Notes under the pieces: model-generated
Seen by the model: only the letters and a program-made list of their open reading frames with translations
Told to the model about the DNA's origin: nothing
The model's database searches: none
Shown here: in pieces, positions 1 to 6,784 of the stretch
Numbering within the stretch: the stretch's first letter is position 1
Layout: every line of letters starts with the position of its first letter
Position numbers and translations under genes: made by a program
NCBI GenBank assembly: GCA_023460955.1
Contig: JAEWOH010000017.1
Span: 1-38,743, forward strand
Origin: Bacillota bacterium
GTDB taxonomy: Bacteria > Bacillota > Clostridia > Acetivibrionales > DSM-1351
Direction: 5' to 3'
Length of the DNA: 38,743 nt

Positions 1-120
1 ATGGCAAGAGGAACGTGGAATAAATGCGGAAATTACCACTCGAAATACAATTTCTAGATATATTTTTCACTTTTCAAAGTTCAATACTTTTTACTTCAGT
101 TTTTCATAGATTAGTTAACA
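1..120. other. Window edge, no gene recognised
   Basis: This is AT-rich sequence downstream of the SecA-like gene. A plus-strand reading from base 1 gives 18 codons before a stop, without a recognisable domain. In the SecA-like frame, further stops follow almost at once, so the SecA-like gene does not continue here by a simple frame read. It could be the edge of a repeat or part of a gene cut by the window. Confidence 0.3.
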
Positions 121-1905
121 CTATCTAATCCTCTGATGTTTTAATATCTCATTATTCAGCCTGGAATAAATCTTTGAAGAGTAATTAATAGTTTTAAGAT
201 ATTTTTTCATAATGTTTATTGTTGCAGAACATTTACTAAAAATGCTGTCTTCCAAAGATATGAAGAACCTGGTTGAACCAGGATCCCCCTGTCTGCCCGC
301 ACGACCTCTTAGCTGGTTATCTACTCTAATGCTTTCATGCCTGTTTATTCCGATAACATACAAGCCCCCTAAAGCGATTACCTTTTCTCTATCCTTTTCA
401 TCTTTCCCGCCCAGTCTGATATCAGTTCCACGACCAGCCATGTTGGTTGAGACGGTAACAGTTCCAAGAGAACCGGCATTGGCAATAATCTGAGCTTCCG
501 CTTCATCATTTTTAGCATTAAGAATACTGCACTCAACACCCTTTCCCTTTAACATGCTCGACAGCCTCTCAGATTCGACGATACTGCCGGTACCTATTAA
601 TATTGGCCTCCCGGTTTTATTTATCTCTGTTATTTCATTTACAACTGCAGTGAATTTACTGTCTTGATCGGTGTAAATATTATCCGGAAAGTCGATTCTT
701 TTACAGGGCTTGTTTTGTGGAATGGAGACAGTCTCTATTCCGTAGAAATTCATGAATTCATTTTGTGAAGACAAGGCTGTTCCTGTCATACCTGAGACCC
801 TCGGGTAGAGCCTCAGGAAATTTTGTATGGAAATGGAACTTAAAATTCTGCCCCTAGAGGCTGCATTTAAACCTTCCTTTATTTCAACAGCTGTTTGAAG
901 TCTGTCCGGCCAATGTCTTTTTTCTACTACTCTTCCTGTAAACTCATCTACAAGCTCAATCCTTTTATCCCTGACAATATAGTCAATATCTCTGTGAAGC
1001 AGAACCTCGGAATGCAAAGCGCTGTTAATATCTGATAAAAGGTTTAAGTTGGTTTCCTCGTATAAATTCCCACATTCAAAAGTAGACTCAAATAATTGAA
1101 TTCCCCGATCAGTAAGAAAAACATTTCTCATATTCTCATCAACATTGTAATGAATACCTTTTATGAGTGTTCTGATAAGCCTGAAAATGTTGTTATATAA
1201 ATGAATATTTTCATCTTCAGAAACCTCTGCTGCAATAACCAGAGGAGTTTTAGCATCATCAATCATTATTGAATCGGCCTCATCAATGATTGCATAGTTA
1301 AAAGGACGATGCACAATGTTATTACAGTTATAGCTCATGGAATCCCTTAAGTAGTCAAAACCGGCTTCCCTAGCAGTTACATAAGTTATATCATTTGCAT
1401 AAGCTGCCTTTCTTCGGCTGATATCCATGCCTTCATTGATGTACCCCACTGTCATACCCAAAAGTTGATACACCTGCCCCATCCAAGCGGCATCTCTTCT
1501 GGCGAGATAATCATTATAAGTTAGGATGTGGACACCCCTGCCGGACAAAGCATTTAAATATGCCGGGAAAACGGCGGCAAGTGTTTTACCTTCTCCGGTC
1601 TGCATTTCGATCATATTTCCGTTATTCAGATATAAAGCAGCCAGAAGCTGGCAGTCAAAGGGTGTGATATTTAATACTCTGTGAACTGCTTCATTTACAA
1701 GTGAAAACGTCTCAATAAGGGTATCTTCATCAAAAGTTCCATTAAATGATCTGTTCATTAGATTTTTTGAACGTTGTTCTAATTCCCTGTTACTTATATT
1801 TTTTAAATTGCTTTGCTTTATTTTATCTACAATTTCATTATTCTTTATCTCTTTAGTGATATACTTATTATTTTTTAATAGATACTTACTGGCTTTTTTT
1901 ATCAT
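121..1905 (-). CDS. Short SecA-like translocase ATPase lacking the C-terminal scaffold
   Basis: This protein has the SecA motor core. It has an N-terminal lead-in (1-80), Walker A GEGKT at 104-108, a DEAD box at 208-211 followed by the SecA signature around DSIMIDDAKTP, a preprotein cross-linking region (about 225-370), and the second motor domain with MAGRGTDI (489-496) and RGRAGRQGD (533-541). A normal SecA is about 800-900 aa and continues with the scaffold, wing and zinc-binding tail. Here only about 40 residues follow motif VI before a stop at 121, so those parts are absent. The GAGGAGG site 5 nt before the ATG fixes the start. It lies 104 nt downstream of a small membrane-protein gene and probably shares its promoter. 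It may be an accessory SecA for a special substrate set, or a truncated copy; intact motor motifs argue against simple decay. The SecA-family call is firm, the role is not. Confidence 0.85.
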   Translation of the reverse strand: MIKKASKYLLKNNKYITKEIKNNEIVDKIKQSNLKNISNRELEQRSKNLMNRSFNGTFDEDTLIETFSLVNEAVHRVLNITPFDCQLLAALYLNNGNMIEMQTGEGKTLAAVFPAYLNALSGRGVHILTYNDYLARRDAAWMGQVYQLLGMTVGYINEGMDISRRKAAYANDITYVTAREAGFDYLRDSMSYNCNNIVHRPFNYAIIDEADSIMIDDAKTPLVIAAEVSEDENIHLYNNIFRLIRTLIKGIHYNVDENMRNVFLTDRGIQLFESTFECGNLYEETNLNLLSDINSALHSEVLLHRDIDYIVRDKRIELVDEFTGRVVEKRHWPDRLQTAVEIKEGLNAASRGRILSSISIQNFLRLYPRVSGMTGTALSSQNEFMNFYGIETVSIPQNKPCKRIDFPDNIYTDQDSKFTAVVNEITEINKTGRPILIGTGSIVESERLSSMLKGKGVECSILNAKNDEAEAQIIANAGSLGTVTVSTNMAGRGTDIRLGGKDEKDREKVIALGGLYVIGINRHESIRVDNQLRGRAGRQGDPGSTRFFISLEDSIFSKCSATINIMKKYLKTINYSSKIYSRLNNEILKHQRIR

Positions 1906-2009
1906 AAAAACCTCCTCATGATGCTATTAAATATTTTTGAGCGTTACAAAATGACCATGTAAATTCATTTAAACGAATTACAGGTTTGGTAGTAATACAT
2001 TCTAAAATA

Positions 2010-2321
2010 TTAAATAAGCTGAGGATCCTTGAAAACATGAAATAAAACGAGAATTAATACATTTATTAAAAATATAATATCCAGTGATATTACCAGGAAC
2101 TTCAGACAAACCGCAGATATAAGCACTGAAGCCAGGCTGAATAACAAGAAAACCTTTGACAAGTAACAAACCTTGAGGATTGGTGTAACCTCTGCAGCCT
2201 TTGAGTGTCCCGAAAAGGCCAGAAATATATTTAATATTATCCTGTAAGTACTATTAAGGATAATACCAGCTGCCTTTATAATGCTTCCAATTAACCGGGG
2301 CAAACCCATTATATAATTCAT
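2010..2321 (-). CDS. Small hydrophobic membrane protein, unknown
   Basis: This 103-aa protein has about three hydrophobic stretches (roughly 8-35, 52-76 and 74-96), consistent with a small integral membrane protein. No known family is recognised. The start is uncertain: AGGAG lies 14 nt before the first ATG, which is long, and a second ATG follows four codons later. It is the first gene after a good promoter at 2372-2400 and precedes the short SecA-like gene on the same strand, so the two are probably co-transcribed. That context makes a partner or substrate of the SecA-like motor conceivable, but this is inference only. Confidence 0.5.
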   Translation of the reverse strand: MNYIMGLPRLIGSIIKAAGIILNSTYRIILNIFLAFSGHSKAAEVTPILKVCYLSKVFLLFSLASVLISAVCLKFLVISLDIIFLINVLILVLFHVFKDPQLI

Positions 2322-2371
2322 AGGATACTTTCAATCTCCTGATCTGCTTAACTTTAAAGTGTTATAACCGT

Positions 2372-2410
2372 ATTCTATATTTAATATAAACAGATGTCAA
2401 TATCTGTTTA
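2372..2410 (-). promoter_or_regulatory. Promoter with palindromic operator for the SecA-like pair
   Basis: On the minus strand, TTGACA (2400-2395) and TAGAAT (2377-2372) are separated by exactly 17 bp. A perfect inverted repeat, TAAACAGAT and ATCTGTTTA with a 6-bp centre (2387-2410), overlaps the -35 box. This is where a repressor would be expected to bind. The regulator is not identifiable from this window. Confidence 0.65.
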
Positions 2411-2449
2411 TCCGTTTCGGTAGATTGCGTCCTTGATCGGCGCACATAA

Positions 2450-2479
2450 AAAACGCTAAAAAAATTATTTTAGCGTTTT
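2450..2479 (-). terminator. Terminator after RNase J
   Basis: A perfect 12-bp inverted repeat (AAAACGCTAAAA / TTTTAGCGTTTT) with a 6-nt loop lies 21 bases past the RNase J stop codon. The minus-strand transcript ends in a T-run. Confidence 0.8.
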
Positions 2480-2500
2480 AAATATATCCGGTATATAAAA

Positions 2501-4168
2501 CTATATCTCCATTATTATCGGTAGAATCATAGGTTTACGTTTAGTCTTCTCATAAATGCACTCCTTAAGAGCTTCACGAATGGCTGATTTTCTGATAGAC
2601 CAGTCTCCGTGGTTTTTGCCGTCAAATTTGAATACAGCCTCTTTTGCAATCTCCTTCAACTGATCCATAAGGTCCTCAGATTCCCTTACATAAACAAAGC
2701 CTCTGGATATAATATCCGGTCCGGCGACAACGTTTCCGGTGTCACCCTCAATGGTAATAACAACTACTATCAAACCATCCTGAGACAAATGCTTTCTGTC
2801 TCTTAATACAACATTTCCAACATCTCCGACACCTAAACCATCAACAAGAACTTTCCCTGCAGTAACGCTACCATTGATTTTAGCAGAATCACTTGTCAAT
2901 TCTAGTACCTTACCGATATCAAGTATAAAAGTATTTTCCTTGCTCATACCCATTTTGACTGCCAGGTCCGCATGCTGTCTCAAATGACGGTGTTCACCGT
3001 GTACAGGCATAAAGAACTTCGGCTTTACAAGACAATGAATGAGCTTTATCTCCTCCTGGCAGGCATGACCCGATACGTGTGTATCTGCAAGAGCTTCATA
3101 TATAACATTAGCACCTTTTTTGAAAAGTTCGTTTATTACTTTTGAGATCAGCTTTTCATTGCCCGGAATAGGTGAAGCAGAGATAATTACGGTATCACCC
3201 GGAATAATTTCAACCTTCTTGTGTTCTGAGAAGGTTATCCTTGTCAAAGCTGACATAGGTTCTCCCTGACTACCTGTTGTAATTATAACCAGCTTATCCT
3301 GAGGCACCTTGTCCATGTTTTCCATGTCCACCAGAACTCCTTCAGGAACATTGAGGTAACCCAGTTCCATCGCAACGTTGACCACATTTATCATACTTCG
3401 ACCGATAACAGTTACTTTTCGTCCGAATTTGACTGCTGCGTTAAATATCTGCTGAACTCGGTGAACGTTGGAAGCAAAGGTAGCAACAAGGATTCTGCTC
3501 CTGCAGTTCATAAATATCTCATTAAAAGTATCGCCAACAGTTCTTTCAGACATGGTATAGCCTTCATTTTCCACATTTGTGCTGTCACACATCAATAGCA
3601 AAACACCTTTTTTCCCTAACTCTGCAAGTCTTGCAAGGTCCATAGGCTCTCCCTCGATAGGAGTATAGTCAATTTTGAAATCACCTGTATGAACAACTGT
3701 TCCAACAGGAGTGAAAATTGCCAATGATACTGAATCCGCAATGCTATGAGTTGCACGAATGAATTCTATTTTAAAGGCGCCAAGCTCAATAATTTGTCCT
3801 GCCTGAACCGTCTCCAAGGTAACCAGATCTATGAGTCCATGTTCTTCAAGCTTATATTTTACAAGGCCTAAAGTCAGTTTTGTACCATAGACGGGAACGT
3901 TTAATTCTCTTAATACATACGGCAGAGCTCCAATATGATCTTCATGCCCGTGGGATAATATAATACCCCTTACTTTTTCCTTGTTTTTCACCAAATAACT
4001 TACATCAGGTATAACCAAATCTATTCCAAGCATCTCGTCTTCGGGAAATGAAAGCCCGCAATCCACAACAACTATATCTTCACCGTATTCAAATGCTGTA
4101 ATGTTTTTTCCAATTTCCTGCAAACCACCCAGTGGTATAATTTTTAACTTTTTTTTACTCTTTGACAC
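2501..4168 (-). CDS. rnj: Ribonuclease J
   Basis: This is a metallo-beta-lactamase/beta-CASP ribonuclease of 555 aa, the normal RNase J length. RNase J acts on 5' ends (5'-to-3' exonuclease and endonuclease) in mRNA turnover and rRNA maturation in Firmicutes. The zinc motif HGHEDH is at 73-78, with further metal and CASP motifs such as HTGDFK, PVHGEHRH and SHVSGHA along the chain, and a C-terminal domain after about residue 450. The start is GTG with GGAGG 7 nt upstream. It is followed by its own terminator. Whether it is J1 or J2 cannot be decided without the other copy. Confidence 0.95.
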   Translation of the reverse strand: MSKSKKKLKIIPLGGLQEIGKNITAFEYGEDIVVVDCGLSFPEDEMLGIDLVIPDVSYLVKNKEKVRGIILSHGHEDHIGALPYVLRELNVPVYGTKLTLGLVKYKLEEHGLIDLVTLETVQAGQIIELGAFKIEFIRATHSIADSVSLAIFTPVGTVVHTGDFKIDYTPIEGEPMDLARLAELGKKGVLLLMCDSTNVENEGYTMSERTVGDTFNEIFMNCRSRILVATFASNVHRVQQIFNAAVKFGRKVTVIGRSMINVVNVAMELGYLNVPEGVLVDMENMDKVPQDKLVIITTGSQGEPMSALTRITFSEHKKVEIIPGDTVIISASPIPGNEKLISKVINELFKKGANVIYEALADTHVSGHACQEEIKLIHCLVKPKFFMPVHGEHRHLRQHADLAVKMGMSKENTFILDIGKVLELTSDSAKINGSVTAGKVLVDGLGVGDVGNVVLRDRKHLSQDGLIVVVITIEGDTGNVVAGPDIISRGFVYVRESEDLMDQLKEIAKEAVFKFDGKNHGDWSIRKSAIREALKECIYEKTKRKPMILPIIMEI

Positions 4169-4216
4169 AATTAATCCTCCATTTTTAGTGTATAAATTTA
4201 TATCTTATTTTGCCCC

Positions 4217-5392
4217 TCAGCTCATATATTGTGAAATAACTCTCTTATATTCATCAAGAACAGTATTGCTTATATTATCCCAATTATAGAGCCTATGTAC
4301 CTTTTGTAATGCATTATTCTTTATCATTTCTGATAAGCCTGGATTTTTAAGCAGTTCCAGAATGCTATCAGCCAGAGAATCGGAATTCTCACTATAGAAT
4401 TTCATTCCATCCTCAGTATGATTTACTATTTCGTTTAATCCTCCAGCATCAGATACTACCACCGGAATGCCTGCAACCATTCCTTCAAGAGCAACAATGC
4501 CGAAAGGTTCATATGTGCTTGGAAATACGGCTATATCGGAACATTTATAAAGCTTTAACAATACCTCCTCACTTACAAAGCCGGTGAAATATACCTTTTT
4601 GTCGATATTCAGTCTACGGCTTAATTCAATTAGATTATTTAAAGACGGTCCTTTACCCGCAATTATAAACTTAACATCGTTATAGTTGGCTAAAATTCTG
4701 GGTATAGAATTTAATAAAACATGAACACCTTTTTCATTCACTAGTCTTCCCACAAAGAAAACAATTTTTTCATTTCTGGCGGCATAATTTTGCCTGAAAA
4801 TATGGTCCAAAGCAATATCATCAAACTTTTTTAGTTCAACACCATTATTTATTATTGTCAATTTGTTTATATCAATGTTAAAAACAGAAACCAGTTCTTT
4901 CCACATATAATTGCTGTTTACAATTATACGGTCTGACTCATCAATCAACCATCTTTCTATACTGCTTATTGTTCTCTGCAAGTCATTATGTATTCCGCAA
5001 TTTCTTCCATACTCTGTAGCATGGATGGTAGTAATAAGCGGAAGTTTATACGCCCGCTTCAAAACTCTCGCTGTGTAAGCAATAAGCCAGTCATGCCCAT
5101 GTATTATATCAAACTGAGTATTTTTTACAAGTTCAATTGCATATTCAAGCATTGCAAAATTGAGTTGCATTACCCATTCAACAAAATTATTTGAAGAATT
5201 ATTATAAACATGAACCCTATGAACGGTTACATATTCATCCTTTTCAAATTCTTTTGTACCCGGCTCCCAACAGGTCAGCACGTGTACTTCATTACCGTGT
5301 CTGCCTAAAATCTGAGCCAAATTATAAACTACCCGGGAAATACCCCCAACGATTCTTGGCGGGTACTCCCAGGACAGCATTAATATTCTCAT
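4217..5392 (-). CDS. GT4 glycosyltransferase (glycogen synthase-like)
   Basis: This 391-aa protein has the GT-B fold of family GT4. The N-terminal half has the glycine loop PRIVGGISR (12-20) and HGHDW (98-102). The C-terminal half has the nucleotide-sugar binding pattern EPFGIVALE (E295 and E303) and GRLVNEKG (216-222). GT4 enzymes transfer sugar from a nucleotide donor to polysaccharide, lipid or small-molecule acceptors with retention of configuration. The N-terminus resembles short glycogen-synthase-like enzymes, but the acceptor is not readable from sequence. GAGGA sits 6 nt before the ATG. RNase J follows 48 nt downstream and may be read through. Confidence 0.85.
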   Translation of the reverse strand: MRILMLSWEYPPRIVGGISRVVYNLAQILGRHGNEVHVLTCWEPGTKEFEKDEYVTVHRVHVYNNSSNNFVEWVMQLNFAMLEYAIELVKNTQFDIIHGHDWLIAYTARVLKRAYKLPLITTIHATEYGRNCGIHNDLQRTISSIERWLIDESDRIIVNSNYMWKELVSVFNIDINKLTIINNGVELKKFDDIALDHIFRQNYAARNEKIVFFVGRLVNEKGVHVLLNSIPRILANYNDVKFIIAGKGPSLNNLIELSRRLNIDKKVYFTGFVSEEVLLKLYKCSDIAVFPSTYEPFGIVALEGMVAGIPVVVSDAGGLNEIVNHTEDGMKFYSENSDSLADSILELLKNPGLSEMIKNNALQKVHRLYNWDNISNTVLDEYKRVISQYMS

Positions 5393-5668
5393 AAGGCTTC
5401 CTCAATTTCCGTAAGAAGTAATATTAATAGACACCATATTAACCATTATACATAATATTACAATTACTTATATTATTCTATCATAATGAAGTATTATTTT
5501 CAAAAAACATTTTTATAGAATCACATCACCAATATACCAATCTTTCCGGTATTCGAAACAGCTAAAAAAATAATTAGTAATATTTCCCATAGTTGTTTTT
5601 AATAAAATAAATTTTCTATAATTTTATTAGTATGCAATAAACAGCACTTATTAATTAACAAATAAATA

Positions 5669-5697
5669 TTGACACATAAAGTATTTGATTTTATAAT
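5669..5697 (+). promoter_or_regulatory. Consensus sigma-A promoter of predicted sRNA
   Basis: TTGACA (5669-5674) and TATAAT (5692-5697) are both perfect matches, separated by an ideal 17-bp spacer. Transcription would begin near 5704, only about 55 nt before a strong terminator hairpin. Confidence 0.75.
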
Positions 5698-5703
5698 AAT
5701 GAT

Positions 5704-5799
5704 ACTATTAATGACGATCTCTTTTGTTTTACCCGGACGATTAAACGAAAAAGATACGTAAAAAGCAGAAGTTAATTTAACTTCTGCTTTTTACATTTT
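5704..5799 (+). ncRNA. Predicted small RNA or short attenuated leader (about 95 nt)
   Basis: The segment between the consensus promoter and the terminator has no plausible ORF. It can fold into a 13-bp stem, ATCTCTTTTGTTT pairing with AAACGAAAAAGAT (one C-A mismatch, one G-U), closing a C/G-containing loop ACCCGGACG. The terminator stem follows directly. It matches no riboswitch I recognise. It is either a trans-acting sRNA or an attenuated leader of the PPOX-family gene 130 bases downstream; that gene appears to have its own promoter, which favours a stand-alone RNA. Confidence 0.5.
5758..5799 (+). terminator. Terminator of predicted sRNA
   Basis: A perfect 18-bp inverted repeat (arms 5758-5775 and 5777-5794, core AGCAGAAGTT/AACTTCTGCT) is followed by CATTTTT. 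The T-run inside the right arm makes a standard intrinsic terminator. Confidence 0.8.
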
Positions 5800-5828
5800 T
5801 CAAGGGTTTTTTATGCAATTATAAAATA

Positions 5829-5874
5829 TTGTGTTCTAATCACGGCTATGTTACAATTAAAAGAACACCTGTTC
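5829..5874 (+). promoter_or_regulatory. Promoter with LexA-like box
   Basis: TTGTGT (5829-5834), a 17-bp spacer and TACAAT (5852-5857) form a moderate promoter. GAAC-ACCT-GTTC (5863-5874) sits right at the expected start point. This matches the GAAC-N4-GTTC core of the Gram-positive LexA (DinR) box, with the outermost positions off consensus. The position fits repression, but a 12-bp chance match is possible. Confidence 0.4.
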
Positions 5875-5928
5875 GCATCGGATTGTATTCTTGTTGTCAA
5901 CGAAGCACATGATTTAGGAGATATTATT

Positions 5929-6393
5929 ATGGATATTGATTTTGATACCTTAGAAAATGAAATTTATATCCTTTTGGGACAAAAGAGAGTAATGGTTGTA
6001 GCAACTAGTTACCTGGATTCTGTTACTGCTAGAAATATGAGCTGTATAATACTTAACAAAAAGATTTATTTCCAAACGGATTATACCTTTGAAAAGATAA
6101 AGCAGATTATTGGAAACTCTAATATTGCATTATGTGTAGACAATATTCAAATTGTAGGAATAGCCAAAATACGCAAACATCCTTTTGATGAAGAAAACAC
6201 TGCATTTTTAAATGCATTTAAAGAAGGGTATAGGGGGTCATATGAGTCTTACTCTCATATCAAAAATGAAGTAGTTGTAGAGATAGAACCAACCTTTATC
6301 AGTCTTTGGAAATACGAAGGTTCTCAACCCTACAGGGATTTTTTAGATACCAAGAGCAAAAAGGCGTGTAGGGTTATATATGATACAAAATAG
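5929..6393 (+). CDS. Pyridoxamine 5'-phosphate oxidase-like flavin split-barrel protein
   Basis: This reads as a small PPOX-family protein of 154 aa. The N-terminal part follows the family pattern: a short helix, a strand with VMVVATSYLDSV, then IYFQTDYTFEKIKQI and NSNIALCVDNIQIVGIAKI. Such proteins bind FMN or related cofactors, and many act in stress responses; the substrate cannot be named. An upstream ATG at 5848 is in frame but has no ribosome site, and it would place the start inside the putative promoter. AGGAG lies 8 nt before the ATG at 5929, so that start is chosen. A shared terminator separates it from the convergent tRNA gene. Confidence 0.7.
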   Translation: MDIDFDTLENEIYILLGQKRVMVVATSYLDSVTARNMSCIILNKKIYFQTDYTFEKIKQIIGNSNIALCVDNIQIVGIAKIRKHPFDEENTAFLNAFKEGYRGSYESYSHIKNEVVVEIEPTFISLWKYEGSQPYRDFLDTKSKKACRVIYDTK

Positions 6394-6428
6394 GACATTA
6401 CTTAAAAACATTTGAATTTTTACATAAA

Positions 6429-6464
6429 AAAAACATTTCAATTTTTCAATTGAAATGTTTTTTT
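6429..6464. terminator. Bidirectional terminator between PPOX-like gene and tRNA-Gln
   Basis: A 15-bp inverted repeat (AAAAACATTTCAATT, loop TTTC, AATTGAAATGTTTTT) has T-runs in both directions. It serves the plus-strand gene ending at 6393 and the minus-strand tRNA. Confidence 0.75.
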
Positions 6465-6537
6465 GGCTGCGGGTCAAGGATTTGAACCCTGACGAACTGA
6501 GCCAGAGTCAGTCGTGCTGCCGTTACACAAACCCGCA
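6464..6537 (-). tRNA. tRNA-Gln (anticodon CUG)
   Basis: The minus strand folds as a full cloverleaf. It has acceptor TGCGGGT/ACCCGCA, D arm GTGT/GCAC, anticodon stem ACTGA/TCAGT with loop CTCTGGC, a 4-nt variable loop, and a T arm containing GGTTCAAAT. The CCA end is encoded (6464-6466). The anticodon (bases 6503-6505 on plus) is CTG, reading the glutamine codon CAG. No other tRNA is adjacent. Confidence 0.95.
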
Positions 6538-6557
6538 ATGTCTTTCGGACAAAAAGT

Positions 6558-6587
6558 ATTTTAGCATAGGTCTATGAATTATGTCAA
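6558..6587 (-). promoter_or_regulatory. Promoter of tRNA-Gln
   Basis: On the minus strand TTGACA (6587-6582), an 18-bp spacer and TAAAAT (6563-6558) lie 21 nt upstream of the tRNA 5' end. Confidence 0.65.
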
Positions 6588-6784
6588 TACATTTTCATAA
6601 ATATATTTTTATGCTGCTAATCTACTTAAATCATTTAGTATTTTGTCCGAATTAAATCAAATGAAACAGCCAAATATAGGCAGCGAAATACTTGAATTTA
6701 ATTCTTAGTACGTTAACACTGCCCGCCATCTACTTAACTACTGACTTCTGAATTTCTTAAATTCTACTCCTTAACTCCTGGCTC
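6588..6784. other. Intergenic, nothing recognised
   Basis: This stretch lies between the tRNA promoter and the end of addA. It contains AT-rich sequence and no convincing terminator for addA or small gene. Confidence 0.4.

Larger units (their letters stand above)
5393..5928. other. Long intergenic region with sRNA locus and PPOX-gene leader
   Basis: This divergent gap is very AT-rich. The part next to the glycosyltransferase (5393-5660) shows nothing specific. The rest holds a predicted small RNA (about 5704-5799) and the promoter and LexA-like box of the downstream flavin-barrel gene, listed separately. Confidence 0.6.

Noticed and set aside
1..57. 18-codon ORF at the very start of the window
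   Set aside because: No ribosome site is visible and no family is recognised; the ATG at base 1 may be chance.
5848..5928. N-terminal extension of the PPOX-like protein
   Set aside because: The upstream ATG has no ribosome site and would overlap the putative -10 and LexA-like box; the ATG at 5929 has AGGAG at a good distance.
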